Source: an uncultured Lachnoanaerobaculum sp. (GTDB lineage: Bacteria; Bacillota; Clostridia; Lachnospirales; Lachnospiraceae). Taken from it: a DNA stretch of 20,813 nt. Of the stretch, positions 7,988 through 15,460 are shown in pieces. The notes beneath the pieces are model-generated. The model was not told the DNA's origin. It saw nothing but the letters and a program-made list of their open reading frames with translations, and did not search any database. Where the stretch lies: contig CALISX010000213.1 of the NCBI GenBank assembly GCA_938041725.1, positions 1-20,813 on the forward strand, given 5' to 3'. Position 1 is the stretch's first letter. Each line of letters opens with the position of its first letter. Both the position numbers and the translations under genes were made by a program.

Positions 7988-8344
7988 TCATTCAATAACA
8001 GCAATGGCGGCAGCAAATTGCCGGGTATTGCTGATGCTTACAAAAACCCTTCCCCCCCCCAGACGCCTTAGGGCATCTTTTGCAGGGCCGAAAAAACGTA
8101 CATAGGGCTTTCCCAAATCGTCTCGAAGCACCTCCAGATCCAATAGGGAAACTTGGCGAAAGCCTGTTCCCAGGGCTTTGCTTACTGCTTCCTTCACGGC
8201 AAAATTTCCCGCCAGAAACCGAGGGCTTTTTTGAGAAAGAAGAATTTCTTCCTGGGTAAAGGCCTTGTCTAAAAACCTTTGTCTCTTAATCGCCCTTTGA
8301 ATCCGGTCTATTTCTATTAAATCATTGCCAATGCCCTTAATCAT
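7988..8344 (-). CDS. acpS: Holo-[acyl-carrier-protein] synthase
   Basis: This is a 118-aa protein of standard AcpS length when started at MIKGIGNDLIEIDRI; the open frame extends 10 codons upstream but those lie inside rex. The metal-binding Asp of GNDLIEIDRI and the Glu of GNFAVKEAVSKALGTG are present, as is the LGGGRVFVSISN region. It transfers 4'-phosphopantetheine from CoA to acyl carrier protein, activating fatty acid synthesis. The AAGG site 5 nt upstream of the ATG supports this start, which overlaps the rex 3' end by 8 nt. Nine identical bases (C9 on plus, 8052-8060) encode the LGGG stretch and are a potential slippage site. Confidence 0.94.
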   Translation of the reverse strand: MIKGIGNDLIEIDRIQRAIKRQRFLDKAFTQEEILLSQKSPRFLAGNFAVKEAVSKALGTGFRQVSLLDLEVLRDDLGKPYVRFFGPAKDALRRLGGGRVFVSISNTRQFAAAIAVIE

Positions 8345-8993
8345 ACTTTCCTTCAAAGGGCTGCTCTCCCACATTGGTGACCCGATAGGAAAGGCGCATC
8401 AGGGATTCCGACAGATGGACATTCTCCACAATGACCTCCTCTGGCAAAGCCAGATCAATATGGGCAAAGTTCCAAATGGCCCTTATACCGCATTTCACAA
8501 GACGGACTGCCACCTCCATCGCCCTGTTTTTGGGTATGGTAAGGGCTGCAATTTGAATGTCGTTTTCCTGGATATACCTTTCCAGGCTGTCCAAAGGATA
8601 TATCCTGGCTCCCCGGACCAATCGTCCAAATAAATTGGGATCCACATCAAACATAGCCTTAATCAAAAACCCTCTTCTTTCGAAGTTTGCATAGTTGGCA
8701 ATGGCCTGTCCCAAATGTCCTGCTCCGATAATGATAATATTATGCTGTTTATCAATACCCAGGATTTTACCGATTTCATTGTACAAAAACCGTACATTGT
8801 AGCCATAGCCCTGCTGTCCAAAACCGCCAAAATTATTCAGATCCTGCCGTATCTGAGATGCAGTTACCCGCATTCTTACGCTGAGATCCTTGGAGGATAT
8901 TCTCTCCACCCCCTCCTCGGACAGTTCTCCCAAATATCTATAATACCTGGGAAGCCGGGATATGACGGCCTTTGAGATCTTTTTCTCATCCAT
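8337..8993 (-). CDS. rex: Redox-sensing transcriptional repressor Rex
   Basis: This 218-aa protein has two domains. The N-terminal winged helix spans about 5-75 (KAVISRLPRYYRYLGEL, VTASQIRQDLNNFGGFGQQGYGY). The Rossmann domain begins at IIIIGAGHLGQAIANY (86-101). Rex represses target genes when NADH is low and leaves DNA when NADH/NAD+ rises. I chose the ATG at 8993 rather than an upstream in-frame start at 9056 because AAGGAAGG lies 7 nt upstream and the family begins here. The upstream start would also place codons over the promoter. A Rex-type operator in its own start region implies autoregulation. It heads the acpS-nnrD-alr unit. Confidence 0.96.
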   Translation of the reverse strand: MDEKKISKAVISRLPRYYRYLGELSEEGVERISSKDLSVRMRVTASQIRQDLNNFGGFGQQGYGYNVRFLYNEIGKILGIDKQHNIIIIGAGHLGQAIANYANFERRGFLIKAMFDVDPNLFGRLVRGARIYPLDSLERYIQENDIQIAALTIPKNRAMEVAVRLVKCGIRAIWNFAHIDLALPEEVIVENVHLSESLMRLSYRVTNVGEQPFEGKYD

Positions 8994-9006
8994 AGTTAAT
9001 CCTTCC

Positions 9007-9024
9007 TTGTTAAGAATTCTACAA
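9007..9024. promoter_or_regulatory. Rex operator (ROP-like site)
   Basis: TTGTTAAGAATTCTACAA fits the Rex pattern TTGT-N10-ACAA, with the left half TTGTTAA identical to the clostridial consensus and the right half 5/7. It covers the expected transcription start of rex (about 9020) just downstream of the -10 box, an ideal place for repression by Rex itself. Confidence 0.7.
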
Positions 9025-9027
9025 GTT

Positions 9028-9056
9028 AGTATATTATTATTGATTCTCTTTGTCAA
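9028..9056 (-). promoter_or_regulatory. rex: Sigma-A promoter of the rex operon
   Basis: The minus strand has a perfect TTGACA (9056-9051), a 17-nt spacer and TATACT (9033-9028), 34 nt before the rex ATG. Its -35 hexamer overlaps five bases of the -35 of the divergent ABC-F promoter. Confidence 0.85.
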
Positions 9057-9078
9057 TGCTGTAAAATTCTGTTATACT
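9050..9078 (+). promoter_or_regulatory. Sigma-A promoter of the ABC-F gene
   Basis: TTGTCA (9050-9055), a 17-nt spacer and TATACT (9073-9078) are visible on the plus strand; the predicted start is near 9085. The -35 is the complement of the rex -35 shifted by one base, so RNA polymerase cannot occupy both at once. Confidence 0.78.
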
Positions 9079-9102
9079 GGAAATGTGTGTCCGTTTTACA
9101 TT

Positions 9103-9141
9103 GGCGGTGGTTCTCTCAGGCTGAATCATGCCTATTTTTTT
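9103..9141 (+). terminator. Leader terminator (attenuator candidate) upstream of the ABC-F gene
   Basis: GGC-g-GTGGTTC (9103-9113) pairs with GAATCATGCC (9123-9132) over 10 positions with one bulged G and two G-U pairs. The loop is 9 nt, and a T7 run follows at 9135-9141. It sits between the promoter and the start codon, so it would stop transcription unless prevented. The signal for antitermination is not evident. Confidence 0.5.
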
Positions 9142-9156
9142 GTTTTGGAGGAAAAA

Positions 9157-11082
9157 TTGATTTTAAGTGCATCCAATATTCAAAAATCCTTTGGGGCCAA
9201 GGAAATCCTTCGCTCCGGTTCCTTTCTCATAAATGAACAGGAAAAAGCGGCTATTGTGGGAATCAATGGGGCAGGAAAAACCACCTTGCTTAAAATATTA
9301 ACCGGGGAGGAAAGTGCCGATTCTGGAATCGTATCCCTGGCAAAAAATGCCTCTTTGGGATACTTGGCCCAGATCAACCATGTGGATTCCAATGCCAGCA
9401 TTTTAGAAGAGATGCTGGAGGTGATCCGTCCTGTTTTGGAAATGGAGGAACAGCTCTCCCGGATGCGGGAAGAAATGACCCGTCTATCCGGCCCTGCCCT
9501 TGAAAAAATCTATGAGGAATATACCCGCCTGGAGCATCGCTATGAGTTGGCGGAGGGCTACCAGGCCAAAAGCCAGGTAACAGGAATTCTCAAGGGACTG
9601 GGCTTTGGAGAGGAGGAATTTGAAAAGAAAATCCACACCCTTTCCGGGGGACAAAAAACCAGAGTATTTTTAGGAAAGCTGCTGCTGCAGCAGCATGATA
9701 TTATTTTACTGGACGAGCCCACCAACCACCTGGATTTATCCAGCATTGAATGGTTGGAAACCTATCTTTTAAATTACAGGGGGGCAGTGGTAATTGTATC
9801 CCATGACCGATACTTTTTGGACCGGATCGTTACTAAGGTAATTGATATTGACCACGGAAGCCTGGAAACCTATTCAGGAAATTATTCTGATTATGTTCAA
9901 AAAAAAGCCCAGCTTCAGGAAGCCAAACGCAGAGAATACCAAAATCAGCAGCAGGAAATCAAGCATCAGGAGGAAGTCATTGCCAAGCTTCGCTCTTTTA
10001 ATCGGGAAAAATCCATTAAGCGGGCGGAAAGCAGACAAAAGCTTTTAGATCGAATCGAACGGGTGGACCGTCCCCTGGAGGAAGCAGACAACATGCAGCT
10101 AAACCTGGAGCAGGAAAGAGAAAGCGGCAAGGATGTGCTGCAGGCTGCCGGGCTTTCCAAAAGCTTTGGAGAGAGGCATTTGTTTCAGGATCTTAACTTT
10201 GAAATCAAAAGGGGGGAACATGTGGCCATTATGGGGGATAATGGCACAGGAAAAACCACTCTATTAAAAATTATCAACGGAATGCTGCCTCCGGATGCTG
10301 GCCAGGTGCTTCTTGGCTCTAATGTGCAGACAGCCTATTATGACCAGGAGCATCAGGTACTCCATGGGGAGAAAACCCTGTTTGAGGAGCTTTCCGATAC
10401 CTATCCCCAGATGGACAACACCCGTATCCGCAATGTGCTGGCTGCTTTTTTATTTACAGGGGAGGATGTGTTTAAAAGGATTTCTGATTTGAGCGGCGGC
10501 GAGCGGGGAAGAGTTTCTTTGGCAAAACTCATGCTTTCCAAGGCCAATTTTCTGCTGTTAGATGAGCCCACCAACCACCTGGATCTTTTCAGCAAGGAGG
10601 TTTTGGAGGGAGCCATACGGGACTTTCCCGGGACTGTGCTGTATGTATCCCATGACCGGTATTTTATTAACCGGACTGCCACCAGAATTCTTGAACTGAC
10701 ACAGCACAAGCTTTTAAATTATATTGGAAATTACGACTATTATTTGGAAAAAAAGCAGGATGTGGAACGAGCCAATCTGCTGATTCCCAATTCTGAAAAG
10801 GCTGCTCCGCCCCCCTCTAGTGCCGGCAGGGATCACTGGAAAAGCAGCAAGGCAGAGTCTGCCAAGCTTAAAAAACAAAGGGAACAGCTGCAGAAATGTG
10901 AAACCTCCATTGAAGAAACAGAACAAAGAATCACGGAAATTGAGAAGAAATTTGAGGATCCTGCAATTCAAACCAATGTGGGGGAGCTGATGCAGCTGCA
11001 AAAGCAAAAGGATGTTTTGTCAGAAAAATTGGAAAGCCTGATGGAAACCTGGGAGGCCCTGTCCCTGGAGGTCGAATCATGA
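9157..11082 (+). CDS. ABC-F family ATP-binding ribosome-associated protein (YdiF-like)
   Basis: This 641-aa protein holds two ABC ATPase domains and no membrane segment. Domain 1 has Walker A GINGAGKT (35-42), signature LSGGQKTR (162-169) and LLDEPTNHLD (184-193). Domain 2 has GDNGTGKT (360-367), LSGGERGRV (445-453) and LLDEPTNHLD (467-476). Between them, about 245-315, is a charged helical linker that in ABC-F proteins reaches the P-site tRNA. The tail (about 560-641) is charged and coiled-coil-like. I chose a TTG start because GGAGG lies 5 nt before it and family N-termini begin here (MILSASNIQKSFG). Bacillus ydiF is also near rex, which supports the assignment. Translation factor versus antibiotic-protection function is open. 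Confidence 0.88.
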   Translation: MILSASNIQKSFGAKEILRSGSFLINEQEKAAIVGINGAGKTTLLKILTGEESADSGIVSLAKNASLGYLAQINHVDSNASILEEMLEVIRPVLEMEEQLSRMREEMTRLSGPALEKIYEEYTRLEHRYELAEGYQAKSQVTGILKGLGFGEEEFEKKIHTLSGGQKTRVFLGKLLLQQHDIILLDEPTNHLDLSSIEWLETYLLNYRGAVVIVSHDRYFLDRIVTKVIDIDHGSLETYSGNYSDYVQKKAQLQEAKRREYQNQQQEIKHQEEVIAKLRSFNREKSIKRAESRQKLLDRIERVDRPLEEADNMQLNLEQERESGKDVLQAAGLSKSFGERHLFQDLNFEIKRGEHVAIMGDNGTGKTTLLKIINGMLPPDAGQVLLGSNVQTAYYDQEHQVLHGEKTLFEELSDTYPQMDNTRIRNVLAAFLFTGEDVFKRISDLSGGERGRVSLAKLMLSKANFLLLDEPTNHLDLFSKEVLEGAIRDFPGTVLYVSHDRYFINRTATRILELTQHKLLNYIGNYDYYLEKKQDVERANLLIPNSEKAAPPPSSAGRDHWKSSKAESAKLKKQREQLQKCETSIEETEQRITEIEKKFEDPAIQTNVGELMQLQKQKDVLSEKLESLMETWEALSLEVES

Positions 11083-11282
11083 AAAAAAGAATTCTGGCGG
11101 CCTTGCTTGTTTTTATTATACTGGGTCTGGTTCTGGCAACTCTGGGGGTAGGGCTAGCCCGGGGTCCCTCCAATCTTCTCTTTTCCCTGATTTTTGCCGA
11201 TGTTATGGTGCCGATTTTTATTTATGCCGCTTTACTCATTACCAGACAGATTAAAAACATCCGGGAGAAGGACAAACACTAG
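11079..11282 (+). CDS. Small two-helix membrane protein of unknown function
   Basis: I do not recognise a family for this 67-aa protein. It has two hydrophobic helices, about residues 5-27 (ILAALLVFIILGLVLATLGVG) and 33-55 (LLFSLIFADVMVPIFIYAALL), and a basic tail (RQIKNIREKDKH). Its ATG overlaps the ABC-F stop as ATGA, and GGAGGT lies 6 nt upstream, so it is coupled to that gene and shares its promoter and leader. A strong terminator follows immediately. The coding call rests on this coupling, the good ribosome site and clean hydrophobic segments. Its role is unknown. Confidence 0.75.
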   Translation: MKKRILAALLVFIILGLVLATLGVGLARGPSNLLFSLIFADVMVPIFIYAALLITRQIKNIREKDKH

Positions 11283-11284
11283 GT

Positions 11285-11319
11285 AAAAGCGCCCAAACCT
11301 TGAAGCCTGGGCGCTTTTT
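11285..11319. terminator. Bidirectional intrinsic terminator
   Basis: An 11-bp perfect stem (AAAAGCGCCCA 11285-11295 with TGGGCGCTTTT 11308-11318) carries T-runs on both strands. It serves the ABC-F/small membrane protein unit on plus and the convergent secreted-protein gene on minus. Confidence 0.9.
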
Positions 11320-11344
11320 AGACCACTCTCAACCTGTCCATCTC

Positions 11345-11998
11345 CTAACGTACCACATAGGCATCCATGGCCCGTACCACACCATAGGGCATTTCTAAGT
11401 CTGAAGGACTAAAAGCGTTTCTTAAATCCATGCTCAGCCGTACCCCCTGTCCGTCGTATTTTGCCAGGGAAGCTCCATTGGGAAGGTAAAACCACTCTAC
11501 ATTTGTAAAGAAGCAGTTTTGTTCGTCTGCATTCATGATATTAAAGATTCTATTGTTGTTTAAAACAAAGAAAACCATGGTTCCCGTTCCCCCTGCCGGA
11601 TCAGCCCCAAACCGTTCAGCCACCTTGGCATAGGGTCTGGCCCAGATTCTGCCTTCTAAAACTATACGTCCCGGATTGTTAATGGGATCGATCACATCTC
11701 CCACATACATCCTTTGCACCGCACCATTTTCCACCCACATGCCGTCTTGATTCACCCAATATCCATCATCCGTTTGCTGGTTCTCCAGCATATATCCATC
11801 AATCCCAAAAAAATAGCATTCCCCATAGCCGTCTCCGTTTCCGTCAATCCACTGCCAGGCGGTGGCCGGCCATCCTCCATCACCCCTTTGATACCACCAG
11901 CCCCGGCTGTCCCTTCGCCAGGATCCTGCAGCCAGCACATTCATGGAAAAAGTAAGCAGGAACAAAAGGGTACATAGTAAAAAGCACATCTTCTTCAT
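11345..11998 (-). CDS. Secreted protein with aromatic cell-wall-binding-like repeats
   Basis: This 217-aa protein begins with a clear signal peptide (MKKMCFLLCTLLFLLTFSMNVLA, cleavage near 23-24). Residues about 26-92 hold W/Y/G-rich repeats (RGWWYQRGDGGWP, WQWIDGNGDGYGECYFFGIDGYM, GYWVNQDGMWVENG) resembling the choline/cell-wall-binding repeats common in Lachnospiraceae surface proteins. The region from 100 to 217 has no motif I recognise; it contains VGDVIDPINNPGRIVLEG and GTMVFFVLNNNRIFNI, which suggests a compact beta-rich domain. AAGGAGG lies 6 nt before the ATG. It is a single-gene unit bounded by the bidirectional terminator. Surface or wall attachment is inferred; no sortase motif is seen. 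Confidence 0.8.
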   Translation of the reverse strand: MKKMCFLLCTLLFLLTFSMNVLAAGSWRRDSRGWWYQRGDGGWPATAWQWIDGNGDGYGECYFFGIDGYMLENQQTDDGYWVNQDGMWVENGAVQRMYVGDVIDPINNPGRIVLEGRIWARPYAKVAERFGADPAGGTGTMVFFVLNNNRIFNIMNADEQNCFFTNVEWFYLPNGASLAKYDGQGVRLSMDLRNAFSPSDLEMPYGVVRAMDAYVVR

Positions 11999-12041
11999 AA
12001 CAGCCTCCTTGAAAAAGTAAACAACAGCTCTCCTGCCATCT

Positions 12042-12047
12042 ATTATA
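12042..12047 (-). promoter_or_regulatory. -10 box of the secreted-protein gene
   Basis: The minus strand has a perfect TATAAT about 43 nt before the ATG, but no good -35 at 16-18 nt. AT-rich DNA follows upstream (about 12050-12150). The 242-bp gap 11999-12240 otherwise holds only the hairpin at 12171-12201. Confidence 0.5.
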
Positions 12048-12170
12048 ACTATGAACTTTTCGAAAAATCCAGTATTAAAATGATATTTTTAAAGAAAACA
12101 AGAATATTATCTAATTAATAAGGAAATATAACACAAAATTCAATTAATAACTCTCGGTATACATAAGGAT

Positions 12171-12201
12171 ATCCCCCCAAAAGAGAACCTTTTGGGGGGA
12201 T
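12171..12201 (-). terminator. Strong hairpin downstream of topA
   Basis: A perfect 13-bp stem (ATCCCCCCAAAAG 12171-12183 with CTTTTGGGGGGAT 12189-12201) closes a 5-nt loop, 40 nt after the topA stop. It has no U-tract after the stem on the minus strand, so it may act as a terminator only with help, or as an RNA 3' stabiliser. Confidence 0.5.
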
Positions 12202-12240
12202 GCTTCAGCGAATACAGATCTGTCCACAACACCTATTCCT

Positions 12241-14322
12241 CTACGCAGAGGGAAGCGCCATGGTATGACCGCATTCTGGATTAGAGCAAAGCAGCTTATT
12301 CCCCTTCTCCAAGGTATAGGAACCGCATTTTTCACATTTTATTTCCGTGGGCCTTTGCCAGGACATGAATTCACAGTCCGGATTATTGCTACATCCGTAA
12401 TAAATACGGCCCTTTTTGGTCTTCTTAATTACCACATCCCCTCCGCATTTGGGACAAACCACCCCGATTTTTTCAAAATAGGGCTTGGTATTTTTGCAAT
12501 CCGGAAATCCGGGACAGGCGAGAAATTTCCCATGGGGACCGTATTTAATCACCATATTTTTTCCACAGTTTTCGCAAATAACATCTGAGACCTCATCTGC
12601 AATGGTAACATGCTCCAGCTCCTTGGCAGCCAGCTCCACAGCCGACTCCAGATCCGGATAGAAATTGGATACCACTGTTTTCCAGTTGGTTTTTCCCTCC
12701 CCCACAGAATCCAAAAGCAGCTCCATATTGGCGGTGAAGGCGGTATCCACAATGCTGCCGAAATAATTTACCATCATGGAGTTTACCACCTGCCCCAGCT
12801 CTGTAACATAGAGATTTTTCTGCTCCTTTACAACATAATGTCTGGCTAAAATGGTGGTAATCGTAGGGGCATAGGTGGAGGGTCGGCCAATGCCCTGCTC
12901 CTCCAAAGCCTTTACCAAAGAGGCCTCCGTAAAATGGGCTGGAGGCTGGGTAAAATGCTGTACATCCGCCAGACTGTCTAAAGTCAAGACATCTCCAGAC
13001 TTTAGTTTTCCAATAATGGCATCGGAGCTGATTTTTTCGTCCTCCTCCACATATACACTCATAAAACCGTCAAAGAGTATCCGGGATCCGGCAGCAGTAA
13101 AAAGATACTCTCCTGCCGATATCTTTACAGAGGTGGTTTTATACCTGGCAGACTTCATGCGGCTGGCGGCAAAGCGCTTCCAAATCAGCTGATACAGCCG
13201 GAAATGATCCCTGGAAAGAGATTCCTTTACCAGCACCGGGGTGAGGGAGATATCCGTGGGACGAATGGCCTCATGGGCATCCTGAACATTGGCACTGGAG
13301 GTTTTAGAAAGCGGGGCATCCGCCACATATTCCTGGCCATAGTGTTCACCGATATAGACTCTGGCAGCTGTATCGGCCTCTGTGGAAATCCTGGTGGAAT
13401 CTGTTCGCAAATAGGTAATCAGGGCAATGGTACCCTTCCCCTTTACCTCCACTCCTTCGTAAAGCTGCTGGGCAATCCGCATGGTTTTCTGGGTAGAAAA
13501 ATTCAAACGTTTACTGGCCTCCTGCTGCAGGGTAGAGGTGGTAAAGGGAAGAGGGGGCTTTTTGGTTCGCTCCCCCTCACTGATATCTGAAACTATATAT
13601 GAGGCTCCCTTTAGCTCAGACAAAATCTGATCCATCTCTGCCCTGTTTGCAATAGCCATTTTGGTTTTTTTGCCATAGAATTTCGCTGTTACACTTTTTT
13701 TGGAATAGGGAGTAAAAAGATTGGCATCCAAAGTCCAATATTCCTCTGGAATAAATGCATCAATCTGTGCCTCCCTGTCGCAAATCAGCCGCAAAGCCAC
13801 AGACTGCACCCGTCCGGCAGACAGCCCCCGCTTTACCTTTTGCCAAAGAAGGGGGCTGATGGAATAGCCCACCATACGATCCAGTACCCTTCTGGCCTGC
13901 TGGGCATCCACCAGATTCATATCCAAGGCTCTGGGATGCTTAATGGCGTCCTTAATGGCGTTTTTGGTTATCTCGTTAAAGCTGATGCGGTAAACGCTTT
14001 TTTCGCTGTCTTCCAGCTTCAGGGCCTTGGACAGATGCCAGCTGATGGCCTCCCCTTCTCGGTCCGGGTCTGTGGCCAGGTAAATCTTACTGGCTTTTTT
14101 TACATCCTTTTTTAATTTGGCTAAAAGCTCGCCCTTGCCCCGAATGGTAATATACTTTGGCTCATAGTTATTCTCTATATCAATTCCCATTGTAGACTTT
14201 GGAAGATCCCGCACATGACCATTGGAAGCGGCTACCTCATAACCGGAGCCTAAGTATTTTTTGATGGTCTTAACCTTTGCAGGTGACTCTACAATCACTA
14301 AACTGCCTGAACTGCCTGCCAT
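12241..14322 (-). CDS. topA: DNA topoisomerase I (type IA)
   Basis: This 693-aa protein is a full-length type IA topoisomerase. The TOPRIM domain spans about 7-120, with VIVESPAKVKTIKKYLG (9-25) and the acidic motif ATDPDREGEA (83-92). The active-site tyrosine is Tyr304 in ITYLRTDSTRIS. LSAGRVQSVALRLICDRE (167-184) is a further core motif. The C-terminus holds three Cys4 zinc ribbons (CENCGKN..CPGFPDC, CPKCGGD..CSNNPDC, CEKCGSY..CSNPEC). It relaxes negative supercoils. AAGGGG precedes the ATG, and the gene lies 19 nt after dprA, a gene order common in Firmicutes; codY, which often follows topA, is not present here. Confidence 0.97.
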   Translation of the reverse strand: MAGSSGSLVIVESPAKVKTIKKYLGSGYEVAASNGHVRDLPKSTMGIDIENNYEPKYITIRGKGELLAKLKKDVKKASKIYLATDPDREGEAISWHLSKALKLEDSEKSVYRISFNEITKNAIKDAIKHPRALDMNLVDAQQARRVLDRMVGYSISPLLWQKVKRGLSAGRVQSVALRLICDREAQIDAFIPEEYWTLDANLFTPYSKKSVTAKFYGKKTKMAIANRAEMDQILSELKGASYIVSDISEGERTKKPPLPFTTSTLQQEASKRLNFSTQKTMRIAQQLYEGVEVKGKGTIALITYLRTDSTRISTEADTAARVYIGEHYGQEYVADAPLSKTSSANVQDAHEAIRPTDISLTPVLVKESLSRDHFRLYQLIWKRFAASRMKSARYKTTSVKISAGEYLFTAAGSRILFDGFMSVYVEEDEKISSDAIIGKLKSGDVLTLDSLADVQHFTQPPAHFTEASLVKALEEQGIGRPSTYAPTITTILARHYVVKEQKNLYVTELGQVVNSMMVNYFGSIVDTAFTANMELLLDSVGEGKTNWKTVVSNFYPDLESAVELAAKELEHVTIADEVSDVICENCGKNMVIKYGPHGKFLACPGFPDCKNTKPYFEKIGVVCPKCGGDVVIKKTKKGRIYYGCSNNPDCEFMSWQRPTEIKCEKCGSYTLEKGNKLLCSNPECGHTMALPSA

Positions 14323-14341
14323 GAAAAATCCCCTTACTTTT

Positions 14342-15460
14342 TTATATTGTTACTCTTTTACAGTAGTAATGGGAGGAAACCTGAACTATGTATCCCTCCA
14401 GCTCCAGTAAAAGCAAAGCATTTAAAATTGGTGAAAGCTCCATTTTTGTTTCATGCATTATGTCATCAATGTATTTGGGCTTCAAATCAAGGCAACTATA
14501 AACCACTTTTTCATTCTTTGCAAGCATATTGGGGGTTTTTTGGCGGATTGAAAGTTTTTTATCATGACAAAGCTCCAGGGCTTCCAAAATATCTGCAGGG
14601 GAGGAAAGGATCCCTGCCCCCTCTGCAATCAGCCGGTTGCACCCAAGACTGAGGGGATCTGTAATCCGTCCCGGCAGGGCAAATACATCCCTTCCCTGGT
14701 CTATGGCATGGTTGGCAGTGATCAGGGAACCGGAACGAAGCCTGGCCTCCACCACCAAAACAATGTCGCTCAGACCGGAAATAATACGGTTTCGAATGGG
14801 AAAATTGATTCGAAGGGGATTGGTACCGGGGAAAAATTCTGAAAGAATCCCTCCATTCTCCCCCTGGGAAAGCTGGCGGAACAGAGGAAAGTTTTCGTGG
14901 GGATAACAGATATTGATTCCCGTACCAAGGACCCCGTAGGTTTTGCCCCCTCGGGCCTTTAAAGCTCCCCGGTGGGCGCTGGCATCAATGCCCAGGGCCA
15001 ACCCGCTGATGATGTCCACATCATGTTCTGCCAGAACCTTGGCTAGAAATTCTGCCATCTGCAGGCCGTATTCTGTGGCGGAACGGCTTCCCACAATGGC
15101 CACGCTTTTTTTATCCTGGGGAATGGACCCCTTTACAAAAAGGCCGAAGGGATAATCCGGGGTGAACAAAAGCTTTTTAGGATAGTCGGGATCCAGGGGG
15201 GTAAGGAAGGAAATCTGCTCCCTTTCCAGATTCAAATAGGCCTCATGGAGGGACTCTGTATTTTTACGCAGAGAAAGAAGCTCAAAAACCTGCTTTTCCT
15301 TCAAATCTACTCTTTTTTTCAGCTCTCTCTCCGGCAGCAGCAATAGGGAATGCAATGGAGAAATTCTTTCAAATAAGCGTTTCACAGAAGCATAACCCAA
15401 AGAGGGCAAAGAGCATAGGAAAAAAATCATCTCCTGGTCGGTTATGGCATCATAGTTCAT
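14342..15460 (-). CDS. dprA: DNA-processing protein DprA (Smf)
   Basis: This 372-aa protein has an N-terminal helical region (1-90), the Rossmann-like DprA core and a C-terminal winged helix (DML1-like, about 310-372). Core motifs are VAIVGSRSATEYG, DIISGLALGIDASAHRGAL, YGVLGTGINICYP and INFPIRNRIISGLSDIVLVVEA, followed by LRSGSLITANHAIDQGRDVFALPGRI. DprA binds incoming single-stranded DNA and loads RecA during natural transformation, and is also kept in many bacteria not known to be competent. The ATG overlaps the stop of the broken comM by 4 nt (ATGA). The gene is intact although its neighbour comM is not. Confidence 0.95.
   Translation of the reverse strand: MNYDAITDQEMIFFLCSLPSLGYASVKRLFERISPLHSLLLLPERELKKRVDLKEKQVFELLSLRKNTESLHEAYLNLEREQISFLTPLDPDYPKKLLFTPDYPFGLFVKGSIPQDKKSVAIVGSRSATEYGLQMAEFLAKVLAEHDVDIISGLALGIDASAHRGALKARGGKTYGVLGTGINICYPHENFPLFRQLSQGENGGILSEFFPGTNPLRINFPIRNRIISGLSDIVLVVEARLRSGSLITANHAIDQGRDVFALPGRITDPLSLGCNRLIAEGAGILSSPADILEALELCHDKKLSIRQKTPNMLAKNEKVVYSCLDLKPKYIDDIMHETKMELSPILNALLLLELEGYIVQVSSHYYCKRVTI

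Noticed and set aside
9083-9124. 13-codon leader peptide MCVRFTLAVVLSG
   Set aside because: No ribosome site, and the ATG lies at or before the predicted transcription start. Kept only as a note under the attenuator.
8962-9156. Upstream extension of the ABC-F reading frame to 8962
   Set aside because: It would run through rex codons, both promoters and the leader terminator. The TTG at 9157 has a perfect ribosome site and matches the family N-terminus.
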